A DNA stretch of 64,000 bases from Spirochaetota bacterium (lineage in GTDB: Bacteria > Spirochaetota > UBA4802 > UBA5550), in NCBI GenBank assembly GCA_025457915.1, contig JALOTL010000003.1, positions 62,001 to 126,000 on the forward strand, in the 5' to 3' direction. Below are positions 53,311 through 63,431 of the stretch, piece after piece. Position 1 is the stretch's first letter. The number at the start of each line of letters is the position of its first letter. Under the pieces are notes generated by a model. It did no database searches. It was not told the origin of the DNA and was given only the letters and a program-made list of their open reading frames with translations. A program made the translations under genes and the position numbers.

Positions 53311-56016
53311 ATGAAAAAAAAGCTATATATCGTTGACGGCCATGCCCTCTGCTACAGGGCCTATTTCGCCTTCATCAAAAATCCGCTTATCAATTCAGAC
53401 GGACAGAACACGTCCGCCATTTTCGGTTTCGCGAGAATGCTTTTAAAACTTATCAAAGAAGAAAAGCCGGATTATATAGCAGTAGCATTCGACCCGCCCA
53501 AAAAATCATTCAGGTTCGAGCTCTATCCTGAATACAAGGCCAACAGACAGAAGATGCCGCCGGACCTGAAAAGCCAGGTCGAGGAGATCAAGAACCTGGT
53601 CGATGTTCTTGGAATCAAGAGACTGATGGAAATGGATTACGAAGCGGACGACATCCTCGGAACCGTCGCGAAAAATCTTGCGTCAAGGGACATGGAGGTA
53701 ATGCTGGTCACCGGCGACAAGGACGCCTATCAGCTGGTCGGCCCGAATGTCAGGATTTACGCCAATAAAAAGGGGATTACCGAATATGAAATCTACGACG
53801 AGAAGGAGGTGAAGTCCAAACTCGGCCTTCCCCCGGGAAAGGTGATCGACTACATGGCCCTTACCGGCGACTCTTCCGACAACGTTCCCGGCGTCAAGGG
53901 CATCGGCGAAAAAACAGCGCAGAAGCTGATTGAATCATTCGGGAGCCTGGAAAAACTCTATGAAAGGATAGATGAAATAAAGGGCAAGCAGAAGGAACTC
54001 CTTATCGCGCAAAGGGACATGGCGTTCCTGAGCAGGACCCTTGTCACGATTAAGACCGATATCCCGGTCGATCTTGACGTTGAATCAATGAAAATCCCGG
54101 AAATATTCAACGATGAAACGAAGGAATATTTCCGAAAAATGGAAATGCCTTCGATAATAAGGGACTTTTTCGGCGGGGAGACTCCGGTCGAAAAGCCGGA
54201 CAGGAAGCCGGAGAAAAAGGACTACAGGATCATCAGGACCGAGGAAGACCTCATGGAGATGCTGCGCCTTGTGAATGCGAAGGGCGAGGTCTCAATCGAT
54301 ACTGAGACGACTTCAATCTCCCCGGTGGAGGCTGAACTCGTCGGGGCCTCCTTTTCAATAGAGGAGCGCGAGGGCTGGTACCTGCCTGTAATGAGCGGCG
54401 GAATGTTCTCGGAAAAGCACATCGATCCTTCCAGGTCGCTTGAATTGCTCAGGCCCATGGTCGAGGATCCGAAAATCAGGAAGATAGGCCAGAACATCAA
54501 ATACGACATCATTGTGTTCTCGAACCACGGCATGGAGATGAAGGGGGTGTATTTCGATACAATGGTGGCGTCATACGTGCTGAATCCCTCGGAGAGGAGG
54601 CACAACCTGGACGACCTGGCCGAGGAGCACCTGAATTATAAAACCATAACATACAAGGAGCTCACCGGGACGGGAAAGAACGCCGTGCCGCTTGTCGAGG
54701 TGCCGCTGGAAAGGGTGGCGGAATACGCGATCGAGGACGCGGACATAACCTGGAGGCTTTACCTCATTTTCATGGACAGGCTCGGGGAGCAGGAGATGGA
54801 AAAACTGTTTTACGATATCGAGATGCCCCTTGTGCCGGTCCTCGCTGAAATGGAGAAGGCGGGAGTGAGGATAGACCCCAAATACTTCGCCAAGCTCGGC
54901 AGGCAGAACGAGAAAATGCTCACCGAGGTCGAAAGGAAGATATACAGGGCAGCCGGGCAGGAATTCAACATAAATTCCACGAGGGAGCTTTCCGTCATTC
55001 TCTTCGAAAAGCTGGGACTCAAGCCGCAGAAGAAGACCAAGACGGGCTTCTCGACGGACATACAGGTCCTGGAAAACCTGAAGGGAGTCCATCCGGTAAT
55101 CGACGATCTTATATCATACAGGACCCTGAGCAAGCTCAAGAACACCTACATAGACTCCCTTCCGAAAATTATATCGCCCAAAACAGGCAGGATACACACC
55201 TCCTACAACCAGACGGTCGTGGCCACCGGGAGGCTCTCTTCATCCGATCCTAACCTCCAGAACATACCGGTCAGGGACGAGTTTGGAAAAAACATAAGGA
55301 AGGGGTTTATCCCTGCGGAGGGGTTCGTCATGATGTCGGCCGACTATTCCCAGATCGAGCTCAGGCTGGCGGCGCATCTTTCCGGCGACAAGAACATGAT
55401 AAGCGCGTTCAAATCCGGGATTGACATCCACAACATGACGGCCTCCTCGGTTTTCGGCGTTTCGATAGACAGGGTCACCCCGGACATGAGGAGACAGGCG
55501 AAGATAATAAACTTCGCCACGATTTACGGCGTCTCGCCGTACGGGCTTTCACAGCAGGCCGATATCGGAATAAGGGAGGCGGCGGAGTTCATAAGGATCT
55601 ACTACGAGACCTATCCCGGGTTCAAGGAGTTCATCGAGAAGACAATCGCGTTCGCAAGGGAAAAGGGATACGTGCAGACGCTTCTCGGGAGGAGAAGGTA
55701 CATACCGGACATATCCTCGGACATCTCTTTCAGAAGGGAGGGGGCCGAGAGGGTGGCGATCAATACCCCGATCCAGGGCACTTCGGCCGACATGATAAAG
55801 ATAGCGATGATCAACATCGCGGACAAGACCGTCCGTGCCGGGATGGGTTCCCGCATGATTCTCCAGGTTCATGACGAGCTGGTATTCGAGGTCCCGTCCG
55901 GAGAAAGGGAGGGGATAGAGGAACTGGTAAAAACCGAGATGGAAAACGCCCTGAGGCTGTCGGTGCCGATAGTCGTCGATGTCGGTTGGGGAAACAACTG
56001 GGACGAGGCCCACTGA
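53311..56016 (+). CDS. polA: DNA polymerase I with active proofreading domain
   Basis: The 901-residue protein has all three domains. The 5'-3' exonuclease (1-290) has YIVDGHALCYRAYFAF, YEADDILG and GDSSDNVPGVKGIGEKTA. The 3'-5' exonuclease (about 310-500) has SIDTETTS, IGQNIKYD and YAIEDAD, all with their acidic residues, so it should proofread. The polymerase (about 520-901) has motif A DYSQIELRLAAHLSGD, motif B RRQAKIINFATIYG and motif C QVHDELVFEV. The frame is open back to 53155, but ATG 53311 has GGAGAG ahead and gives the family N-terminus. Confidence 0.96.
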   Translation: MKKKLYIVDGHALCYRAYFAFIKNPLINSDGQNTSAIFGFARMLLKLIKEEKPDYIAVAFDPPKKSFRFELYPEYKANRQKMPPDLKSQVEEIKNLVDVLGIKRLMEMDYEADDILGTVAKNLASRDMEVMLVTGDKDAYQLVGPNVRIYANKKGITEYEIYDEKEVKSKLGLPPGKVIDYMALTGDSSDNVPGVKGIGEKTAQKLIESFGSLEKLYERIDEIKGKQKELLIAQRDMAFLSRTLVTIKTDIPVDLDVESMKIPEIFNDETKEYFRKMEMPSIIRDFFGGETPVEKPDRKPEKKDYRIIRTEEDLMEMLRLVNAKGEVSIDTETTSISPVEAELVGASFSIEEREGWYLPVMSGGMFSEKHIDPSRSLELLRPMVEDPKIRKIGQNIKYDIIVFSNHGMEMKGVYFDTMVASYVLNPSERRHNLDDLAEEHLNYKTITYKELTGTGKNAVPLVEVPLERVAEYAIEDADITWRLYLIFMDRLGEQEMEKLFYDIEMPLVPVLAEMEKAGVRIDPKYFAKLGRQNEKMLTEVERKIYRAAGQEFNINSTRELSVILFEKLGLKPQKKTKTGFSTDIQVLENLKGVHPVIDDLISYRTLSKLKNTYIDSLPKIISPKTGRIHTSYNQTVVATGRLSSSDPNLQNIPVRDEFGKNIRKGFIPAEGFVMMSADYSQIELRLAAHLSGDKNMISAFKSGIDIHNMTASSVFGVSIDRVTPDMRRQAKIINFATIYGVSPYGLSQQADIGIREAAEFIRIYYETYPGFKEFIEKTIAFAREKGYVQTLLGRRRYIPDISSDISFRREGAERVAINTPIQGTSADMIKIAMINIADKTVRAGMGSRMILQVHDELVFEVPSGEREGIEELVKTEMENALRLSVPIVVDVGWGNNWDEAH

Positions 56017-56017
56017 T

Positions 56018-57139
56018 TCAGTGGACCTCTATGCTTTCCCTGCTGAACTGCTCCTCTTTTATTACAAGGCTGTATTTATCATCCTTCGATTTAACGGCGT
56101 ACATGATATAATTTTTTCCGCCGGTAAATTCTTTCGCTTCCTCGACTATCCTTTCCGGCTCGGCCGTTATCGTGGAGCTGCCTATGATGGGAACATTCAG
56201 GTAATAGTTGTCGATCCCCTTGCCCCTCTGGACCCTGGCCCTGATCCTGTGCTGGCCCGGAGTGAGAATGTAGATCCGGTAAGGCGGCACCGGGTTGCCG
56301 TCGATATCCACGACCATTACCGGTGTCTCCTCGCTCGTAAAAACTTTTGAAACCAGGGACCCCCTGAAAAAGGTTTCCCCGAAACTTTTCTGCAGCGGAT
56401 ATAAACCCATGAAGCTTGACGAGTCAAACTTGTTTGCGGCGTCGACCGGGCCCATTCCTGAAAGATTAAGGCCCTTGAGTCCCTTTCTGTTGAAGCCGTA
56501 CAGCCTGTCGCTGTCGTAGCAGACAGAGTATTCGATTTCACGGTGGATTTCCGAAAACCGGGTCTTAAGGCTGCCGGCAAGGCTTTCCCTGTCCGGGCCG
56601 TCGCGGAAAAGAACGTCGGAGTACTGGGGATATGACACCTCGTACGTGGCCGCCTCCCTGTCCCTGATGTTGAGCCTTATGTCTGCCGAGATGCAGTATC
56701 CGTCGCTCTGTTCCTTGATGACGTTGAATTCAATCGAAACGGTATTGGATGACGGGTTTTTCGGCTCGATACTCTTTGACCTCCAGCAGAAGGAGTCCCT
56801 TCCGAGCATCCTTTTTTTTTCCTTGATCTCGAGTGAACCGATTTTTGCCGCTGAAGATATCTCTTCATGGGAAATATCCACATCGTGCTCCCTGGAAAGA
56901 AGCTCACAGATCCTTTCGTAATTGACCTGCGTGAGCGAGAGCCTGGCAAGCTCCTGGTCCTTAAGCCTGCCCATGAGTACGTCATTCGGCGTATAGCAGA
57001 CCGAGCACAGCACGAATTTTTTATTGTCGAGCCTGCTCCATGCCTCCTTCTGCCATCCTGTAAGCGTGAGGCAGGACTGCGATGAAGCGGATAAAATAAA
57101 TACCAGGATTATTAACGCGCGGTGTGCGTAAATTTTCAT
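56018..57139 (-). CDS. Predicted lipoprotein, function unknown
   Basis: The 373-residue protein has a signal with SSQSCL, a lipobox-like end near residue 23. The first about 200 residues (with EEISSAAKIGSLEIKEK and Cys at several positions) and the C-terminal region (VDIDGNPVPPYRIYILTPGQHRIRARV) suggest an envelope protein with a beta-rich end. The C-terminal part resembles carboxypeptidase-regulatory-like or PEGA-type domains (PGQHRI). No known function. It is convergent with polA, one base apart. Confidence 0.55.
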   Translation of the reverse strand: MKIYAHRALIILVFILSASSQSCLTLTGWQKEAWSRLDNKKFVLCSVCYTPNDVLMGRLKDQELARLSLTQVNYERICELLSREHDVDISHEEISSAAKIGSLEIKEKKRMLGRDSFCWRSKSIEPKNPSSNTVSIEFNVIKEQSDGYCISADIRLNIRDREAATYEVSYPQYSDVLFRDGPDRESLAGSLKTRFSEIHREIEYSVCYDSDRLYGFNRKGLKGLNLSGMGPVDAANKFDSSSFMGLYPLQKSFGETFFRGSLVSKVFTSEETPVMVVDIDGNPVPPYRIYILTPGQHRIRARVQRGKGIDNYYLNVPIIGSSTITAEPERIVEEAKEFTGGKNYIMYAVKSKDDKYSLVIKEEQFSRESIEVH

Positions 57140-57308
57140 AACAGTGTTCTCCGGTTTGTCGATGGAATGAATAATGAAAAGATGCCGGATAATATCAATA
57201 AGTTTTTTTTACTTCCCGCCCCGGACCGGGTTTTTTGCGCCAATCCGAAGGGTAGACCGATGAAGTGAGAAAAAACAAAATAAAGCAGGACAATAAACCG
57301 ACTGAAAT

Positions 57309-58121
57309 TCATGCCGGATTTATGAAGAAATGCCGTTTCCCGAATATCCTGACCCTGCCGGCGAGAATATTTCCGGGAATAGACCTGTCAAGTGGTCTTA
57401 TCATCTGCCAGATGAAGTCCCTGTCCGCGTTTATCCTTTTCCCGATTTCATCGGCGGCGTAATTTTCCCTTCCCCTGTCCGTCATTATAATAATTCCTGG
57501 GTCAGGCGGGTTCGGGGTGAATTTCGACATGAGGTCCCTTGCCGTGAACGCCCTTCCTGAATAAACTATCTCTATTCGCTCGGGTCCGGGCCTTCCACTG
57601 GTTTCGAATTCCGGTTTTTCTATAACCAGCGCATCCCCGTACGGGAGTATGAACCATGACCTGTTGCGTGAAAAAGTGATCCATCTGTGCGCCGTCAGTG
57701 ACTGAGTCTCCATGGCCCCAGGGCCACTTTCATCCGCATCAAAACCGAGCTGGTGTTCCATATAGGGGAATTGTTCGAGGCTTTTGTTTCTCAGATCGGA
57801 TATATTCACGAGAAGGAAGTTGATAAGATCGAAGCTGATTCCCTCCCTGGTATACCTTTTCCTGTAATGCTCGATCAGCGCCTTGAGCTTCAGGATGTAG
57901 TCCTTGCCCTCGATCACGTTATATCCCGCGCATATTGATGAAAGGGTTTTTATCATTTCTTCAATTTTGCGGTATGAATGTTCAAAATCCGTGTAATCTG
58001 ATTCGAGTTCCCTGACTGATGCGCAGATTTTCTGGTGGAGCTCATTAATTGTCTGGATATTGTGATTCCAGAGGTCCCTGTAGACCCGGCCCGGTTCGGA
58101 TTGGAGGATTTCTTCATTCAT
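57309..58121 (-). CDS. Uncharacterised protein with helical N-terminus and CheW-like C-terminus (tentative)
   Basis: The 270-residue protein has a helical N-terminus (about 15-110) resembling a degenerate histidine-phosphotransfer bundle without a clear phospho-accepting His. A beta-rich C-terminus (about 145-270) follows. GRAFTARDLMSKF, GIIIMTDRGRENYAADEIG and IPGNILAGRVRIFGKRHFFINP resemble the strands of CheW domains. If so, it may be a signalling adaptor. The similarity is by pattern and could be wrong. No chemotaxis genes are adjacent. Confidence 0.4.
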   Translation of the reverse strand: MNEEILQSEPGRVYRDLWNHNIQTINELHQKICASVRELESDYTDFEHSYRKIEEMIKTLSSICAGYNVIEGKDYILKLKALIEHYRKRYTREGISFDLINFLLVNISDLRNKSLEQFPYMEHQLGFDADESGPGAMETQSLTAHRWITFSRNRSWFILPYGDALVIEKPEFETSGRPGPERIEIVYSGRAFTARDLMSKFTPNPPDPGIIIMTDRGRENYAADEIGKRINADRDFIWQMIRPLDRSIPGNILAGRVRIFGKRHFFINPA

Positions 58122-58283
58122 ATTTTATTCCCGATTCATCACGCCGCACCTGATGATCCCGGTTGACGGATGGAACCGGCCGGTTTAATCAGCCGTCATT
58201 AAACTAATTATTACATAATTTCATAGAAGTCAAATATTTAGTGGAAAGGAATGCAATTTTAACAGTTCAGCACATCAATTTTC

Positions 58284-58312
58284 TTGACTTTTTATCAAAA
58301 AAAAAATATTGT
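58284..58312 (+). promoter_or_regulatory. Probable promoter of the ADTH synthase operon
   Basis: TTGACT (58284-58289) and TATTGT (58307-58312) are 17 bases apart, about 70 bases before the ATG at 58383. The -35 matches the consensus at 5 of 6 positions and the -10 at 4 of 6. Confidence 0.45.
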
Positions 58313-58382
58313 ACAAAAACTCTTTATAAAACAAGGGAATTTCTTTAAATTACATTTTAAATGTTTACTTTCAGGAGCTTAT

Positions 58383-59147
58383 ATGATCGGCAAGAAAATA
58401 AGGCTGCAGCGAATCATAAACCGCAATAACGGGAGGACCATCATAGTGCCCATGGATCATGGTGTGACTATAGGACCTATCCCGGGGTTGATAGACATGA
58501 CTTCAACCGTGGACAAGGTTGCCGGGGGTGGAGCGAACGCCATACTGATGCACAAGGGGCTAGTCGAAACCGGCCACAGATCGAGCGGAAAGGACATCGG
58601 GCTGATAGTGCACCTTTCGGCGAGCACCGTGCTTTCGCCGGATTCGAACGCCAAGACCCTGGTCTGCTCGGTCGAAGAGGCCGTAAGGCTCGGTGCCGAC
58701 GCGGTTTCAATCCACGTGAATATCGGCGCCACGACGGAGAGCGAAATGCTGTTCAACATGGGACAGATATCCAGGGCCTGCAGGGACTGGGGAATGCCGC
58801 TTCTCGCGATGATGTACACCAGGGGGCCGAAGATCCAGAACGAGTACGACGTCAAGGTGGTCAAGCATGCGGCAAGGGTCGGCGCTGAGCTGGGCGCGGA
58901 TATTGTAAAGGTCAACTATACCGGATCGATAGAAAGCTTCAGGGAAGTCGTGGCGGGATGCCCGGTCCCGGTGGTTATTGCCGGCGGGGAGAAGATGGAG
59001 ACCGACGACGAGATTCTCGATATGGTCAGGGGATGCATAAAGGCGGGCGGAGCAGGGGTTTCGATAGGCAGAAACGTGTTCCAGCACGATGATCCGCAGG
59101 ATATAGTGAAAAGGATATCTGGAATCGTGCACGGCGGTCTTGCATGA
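58383..59147 (+). CDS. 2-amino-3,7-dideoxy-D-threo-hept-6-ulosonate synthase (archaeal-type shikimate entry, AroA')
   Basis: This 254-residue DhnA-type class I aldolase barrel has [57 protein letters not shown] (Schiff-base Lys), PVVIAGGEK and [16 protein letters not shown]. The MDHG(V/M)T and GRNVFQ motifs fit ADTH synthase as well as archaeal fructose-bisphosphate aldolase. The neighbour, a dehydroquinate synthase II, decides for ADTH synthase. It makes the precursor of 3-dehydroquinate from aspartate semialdehyde and a 6-deoxy-hexose phosphate. The ATG at 58383 has AGGAG 6 bases ahead. It overlaps the next gene by 4 bases. Confidence 0.82.
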   Translation: MIGKKIRLQRIINRNNGRTIIVPMDHGVTIGPIPGLIDMTSTVDKVAGGGANAILMHKGLVETGHRSSGKDIGLIVHLSASTVLSPDSNAKTLVCSVEEAVRLGADAVSIHVNIGATTESEMLFNMGQISRACRDWGMPLLAMMYTRGPKIQNEYDVKVVKHAARVGAELGADIVKVNYTGSIESFREVVAGCPVPVVIAGGEKMETDDEILDMVRGCIKAGGAGVSIGRNVFQHDDPQDIVKRISGIVHGGLA

Positions 59148-60148
59148 AGGAGATCTGGCTCCACCTGGATAAATGGAAAAAGGAACTCGTAACTGAAGCG
59201 ATAGAAACCGGAGTAGATGCCGTGCTTACCACCAAGGAACTTGCCGCAAGGGTGAGGGATCTGGGGAGGATAATGGTTGTGTGCCCCGAGACCGGCGACA
59301 AAAAGGTGCCGGAAGACGTCGAGGTTATCATAATAAACAACAAGGAAGACGAGGTCAGGGCCGCAAGGTCGCTCGGATCCAGGACCGTCATTGTAAGGAC
59401 CACTGACTGGGACATTATTCCACTTGAAAACCTGATCCCGCAGGGCGGTCAGAGGCTGTTCACCTTCGTCAGGAACCTGGAAGACGCAAAGCTCGCTGCG
59501 GGAATAATGGAAAAGGGCGTTGCCGGAGTCGTCCTGGAGACCTCGAGCAGGGAAGAGATATCCAGGGTTGTAAAGTTCATTAAAAACCTGGAGAGTGAGA
59601 GTTTCGGCCTTTCCATCTTTACGGTAACACAGGTAAAAAATATCGGCCTCGGCGACAGGGTCTGCGTGGATACCTGCAGCAACCTTGAGCTCGGGGAGGG
59701 CCTTTTTGTCGGGAATTCAAGCCAGGCACTTTTCCTTGTCCACGCGGAGAACATAGAAAATCCATACGTTTCCCCGAGGCCATTCAGGGTGAACGCGGGA
59801 GCCGTGCATTCCTATGTCAGGATACCGGGAGACAGGACTAGATACCTGGGTGAGCTTAAAACCGGCGACCCGGTCCTGATAATCAACGGCAGGGGGGACA
59901 GCTATACCGCGCACGTCGGCAGATCCAAGATAGAAAAGAGGCCGCTGCTGGTTCTTTTCGCTGAAGATCCCGAAGGGAACGAGCATTCAGTTGTTCTCCA
60001 GAATGCCGAGACGATCAGGCTTATGGATGTTGACGGGAAACCGGTAAGCGTGGTGAAGCTCAAAAAGGGCGACAAGGTCCTCGGTTTCTCTGAAAAGACA
60101 GGACGACATTTCGGGATGGCAGTTGAGGAGACCATCAAGGAGCAGTAG
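59144..60148 (+). CDS. 3-dehydroquinate synthase II (archaeal type, AroB')
   Basis: The 334-residue protein has the family signature [50 protein letters not shown], and the [11 protein letters not shown] stretch. It converts the ADTH product, with NAD+-dependent deamination, to 3-dehydroquinate. The ATG overlaps the stop of the ADTH synthase. Together they replace AroF/AroG and AroB of the usual route. The following kinase gene starts 54 bases on. Confidence 0.92.
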   Translation: MKEIWLHLDKWKKELVTEAIETGVDAVLTTKELAARVRDLGRIMVVCPETGDKKVPEDVEVIIINNKEDEVRAARSLGSRTVIVRTTDWDIIPLENLIPQGGQRLFTFVRNLEDAKLAAGIMEKGVAGVVLETSSREEISRVVKFIKNLESESFGLSIFTVTQVKNIGLGDRVCVDTCSNLELGEGLFVGNSSQALFLVHAENIENPYVSPRPFRVNAGAVHSYVRIPGDRTRYLGELKTGDPVLIINGRGDSYTAHVGRSKIEKRPLLVLFAEDPEGNEHSVVLQNAETIRLMDVDGKPVSVVKLKKGDKVLGFSEKTGRHFGMAVEETIKEQ

Positions 60149-60202
60149 ACGCTGCCGGATCATGCGGAAGCATTCCAGGAAGAGCTTATTCAGTCGGTTG
60201 TC

Positions 60203-63200
60203 ATGGCAAAAAAAGAAAAAGAAAAAAAAGAGCCGGCCGGTATAGAAGCCCTGAAAAAGGAGATATCAAGGCTCAGATCATCAGAAAGGTCCCTCAAGAA
60301 GAAGGTTGAGGACCTTGAAAAATTCAAACGCCAGTTTGAATATATCGTCGGGATCACCAGGACCGGCGTTGACATCATCGACTCCGATTACAATATCGTT
60401 TACATCGACCCGGCTTGGAAAAAGGTTTACGGCGATCCTGCCGGAAAAAAGTGCTTTGAGTATTTCATGGACCGGAGCTCAATCTGCCACGGATGCGGGA
60501 TACCCGCTGCGATGCAAACCGGGCATTCCATTGTGACGGAGGAAATCCTCGCCAAGGAAAACAACAGGGTCATCGAGGTCCACACCATTCCCTACACGGA
60601 TCCCGACGGAACCGCATACGTGGCCGAATTCAACATAGATATAACCGAGCGGAAAAAGCTCGAGGAAAAAGCGGGTGAGGCCAAGATCATAATTGAAAAC
60701 AGCCCCGTGATCCTTTTCAAATGGAGAAACGAGAAAGACTGGCCTGCCGTCTATGTATCGGAGAACATTTCACACTGGGGATATACCGCTAAGGAATTCA
60801 CAGAAGATGGCAGGTTTTATTCGAGCATCATACATCCCGATGATTTGATGAGGATCATAGATGAGGTGAACAGGCATGTAATCGATGCAAGGAAGGAATA
60901 CGGCCAGGAATACCGCATCATCACGGCAGGGGGTGAAATCCGCTGGGTTTATGACCGCACCATGGTTATTACTGGTGATGGCGGAAAAATTGAATTTTTC
61001 CAGGGTGTTCTGACCGACATAACCGAGAGAAAGTCCGCGGAGGATGCACTTCGGAAGAGCGAGGAAAGGTGGAGCACGCTTGTACAGAACATATATGACA
61101 TCATAACGGTCCTTGACGGGGAAGGAAAGATAAGCTATATATCTCCGTCAGTTGAGAAACATCTTGGATTTAAACAGTATGATTTACTCGGTAAGCCCGG
61201 AATCGAGCTGGTCCACCCGGATGATTTGAATACGGTCATTAAAGATTTGCAGGAAGTTTTTAACAGGACCAATCCCGGCATACCGACAGCGTTCAGGTAC
61301 AGAAATAAAGACGGTTCATATATATGGTTTGAATCAATTGCCACAAATCTTTTAGACAATCCTGCTGTCCAGGGGCTGGTAATCATATCCAGGGACATCA
61401 CAGAAAGAAAGAAGTCTGAGGACGAACTCAGGAAAAACCAGTATTTTTCTCGGAAAATTTCCGATACGGTCCCGATGACCATATATATCTATGATCTCCT
61501 GGAAGACCGGAATATATATACTAACAAGAACATATACGAGCTCATCGGATATACTCCTGATGAGGTTAAAGAAATGGGTCATGGAATGTTCGGCAATCTG
61601 CTTCATCCGGATGACATGGCAAAACTGCCGGACAATATCCACAGGTTCGACAACTCAAACGATACGGACGTGCTCGAGCTTGAATACCGCATGAAGGACA
61701 GGTCCGGCGGCTGGAGATGGGTGCATTCCTGGGACGTGATCTTCACGCGGACACCTGAAGGCAGGCCGGCACAGATCCTTGGCGCCGTCCAGGATGTGAC
61801 ACTGCTGAAAAAGGCCCAGCAGGCATTGCTTGAAAGCGAGGCGAGGTACAGGTCGCTTTCCGAGGCCTCCCAGGACCTTATTTTCGTCATAGGTCGCGAC
61901 GGCACCGTGCTTTACCTCAATACCGCCGGGGCGGATTTGCTGGGTAGGGATAAAAAAGAAATAATCGGCAGAAAAAGGAGCGAATTCTTCCCGCCTGAAA
62001 TCGCGCACAGGCAGGAGGAACGGTTGAAATTTGTTTTTGAAACCGGCGAATTTTCCAGGTCGGAGGGCATGCTTTACAAGGACGGCCAGGAATTCTGGTT
62101 CGACCATTATCTCGTACCGCTCAAGAATGAAATTGGCGAAATCGATTCCGTTCTGGGAATAGCGAGGGACATCACCATAAGGAAGAAATCAGAGGAAGAG
62201 AACCTCAGGATGGTGAGCCAGCTCAGGCAGACTCAGAAGCTCGAGAGCCTGGGGGTTCTGGCCGGCGGCATAGCGCACGATTTCAACAACCTGCTTACCG
62301 GCATACTTGGTAACGCCGACCTGGCGAGGACCGACATACCGGCCGGATCGCCTGCCATGATGAACATAATGGAGATACAGAAAATATCCACCAGGGCGGC
62401 CGAGCTATGCAGGCAGATGCTGGCCTATTCAGGCAAGGGAAGGTTCGAGGTGATGGCTCTCGATCTCAACGAGCTCCTGATGGACATGACCCATCTGATA
62501 GAAATATCCGTTTCGAAAAAGGCCGCATTGAAATTCAATTTCGGCGAAGATCTTCCGTCAATCGAGGCCGACCAGACCCAGATACGGCAGGTCATCATGA
62601 ACCTCGTGATCAACGCCTCCGAGTCCATCGTCGATTCAAGCGGATACATAACGATATCCACGGGCGCCATCGAATGCGAAACGTCATTTATTTCGGATGC
62701 CGTTTTCGGCGACGGCCGGTCCGGCGGCCGTTTCGTTTATCTTGAGGTGTCGGATACCGGGAGCGGCATGTCGGAGGATACGAAGTCCAGGATATTCGAA
62801 CCGTTTTTCACGACGAAATTCGCCGGAAGGGGCCTCGGTCTCGCGGCGGTACTGGGCATAGTAAGGGGCCATAACGGCATGATAAAAATAACGACCGATC
62901 CGGGCAGGGGGACCAGGTTCATGGTCCTTTTCCCCGCAATTGATATCAAGGCCGAATCAATCCGGAAAAGCGAGATAGAAGTTGACGGCTGGAGGGGCAT
63001 CGGAACCGTTCTCCTTGTGGATGACGAGGAGTCAGTACTTCAGGTCGGGAAAAGGATGCTTGAAAAAATCGGGTTTTCTGTAATTACCGCCTGTAATGGA
63101 AATGACGCGATGAATATACTGGCCGGTCAGACCTCCGGGATAAGATGCATAATTCTGGATCTCACCATGCCGATGATGAGCGGCGAGGAAACATTCGAGG

Positions 63201-63355
63201 CCCTTAGAAAAATAAATCCGGATGTAAAAATAATAATTTCGAGCGGGTATAATGAAGTTGAGGTCTCGGAGAGGTTCACCGGCAGAAGCATCAGCGGATT
63301 CATCCAGAAGCCTTACAGGCTTTCGGATCTGGTAGCGAAGCTGAGGATAATATGA
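60203..63355 (+). CDS. Multi-PAS hybrid histidine kinase
   Basis: The 1050-residue soluble protein has a coiled-coil start and about five PAS domains (about 45-155, 160-280, 285-405, 410-530 and 540-660). The HisKA dimerisation helix follows (LAGGIAHDFNNLLTGILGNADLA, phospho-His near 692), then a HATPase (VSDTGSGM, FEPFFTTKFAGRGLGLA) and a C-terminal receiver (VLLVDDEE, phospho-Asp in ILDLTMPMM). The first PAS contains Cys84, Cys95 and Cys98 in the KKCFEYF/ICHGCG pattern seen in some redox or metal-sensing PAS domains. There are no membrane helices. The target is unknown. Confidence 0.88.
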   Translation: MAKKEKEKKEPAGIEALKKEISRLRSSERSLKKKVEDLEKFKRQFEYIVGITRTGVDIIDSDYNIVYIDPAWKKVYGDPAGKKCFEYFMDRSSICHGCGIPAAMQTGHSIVTEEILAKENNRVIEVHTIPYTDPDGTAYVAEFNIDITERKKLEEKAGEAKIIIENSPVILFKWRNEKDWPAVYVSENISHWGYTAKEFTEDGRFYSSIIHPDDLMRIIDEVNRHVIDARKEYGQEYRIITAGGEIRWVYDRTMVITGDGGKIEFFQGVLTDITERKSAEDALRKSEERWSTLVQNIYDIITVLDGEGKISYISPSVEKHLGFKQYDLLGKPGIELVHPDDLNTVIKDLQEVFNRTNPGIPTAFRYRNKDGSYIWFESIATNLLDNPAVQGLVIISRDITERKKSEDELRKNQYFSRKISDTVPMTIYIYDLLEDRNIYTNKNIYELIGYTPDEVKEMGHGMFGNLLHPDDMAKLPDNIHRFDNSNDTDVLELEYRMKDRSGGWRWVHSWDVIFTRTPEGRPAQILGAVQDVTLLKKAQQALLESEARYRSLSEASQDLIFVIGRDGTVLYLNTAGADLLGRDKKEIIGRKRSEFFPPEIAHRQEERLKFVFETGEFSRSEGMLYKDGQEFWFDHYLVPLKNEIGEIDSVLGIARDITIRKKSEEENLRMVSQLRQTQKLESLGVLAGGIAHDFNNLLTGILGNADLARTDIPAGSPAMMNIMEIQKISTRAAELCRQMLAYSGKGRFEVMALDLNELLMDMTHLIEISVSKKAALKFNFGEDLPSIEADQTQIRQVIMNLVINASESIVDSSGYITISTGAIECETSFISDAVFGDGRSGGRFVYLEVSDTGSGMSEDTKSRIFEPFFTTKFAGRGLGLAAVLGIVRGHNGMIKITTDPGRGTRFMVLFPAIDIKAESIRKSEIEVDGWRGIGTVLLVDDEESVLQVGKRMLEKIGFSVITACNGNDAMNILAGQTSGIRCIILDLTMPMMSGEETFEALRKINPDVKIIISSGYNEVEVSERFTGRSISGFIQKPYRLSDLVAKLRII

Positions 63356-63431
63356 AGCCGGACTGCTTTTTGAAAAGATGATTTATCATTCCGGAAAAAT
63401 GCCAAAATTGCAAAAATTTTTTTCTTTCTGA

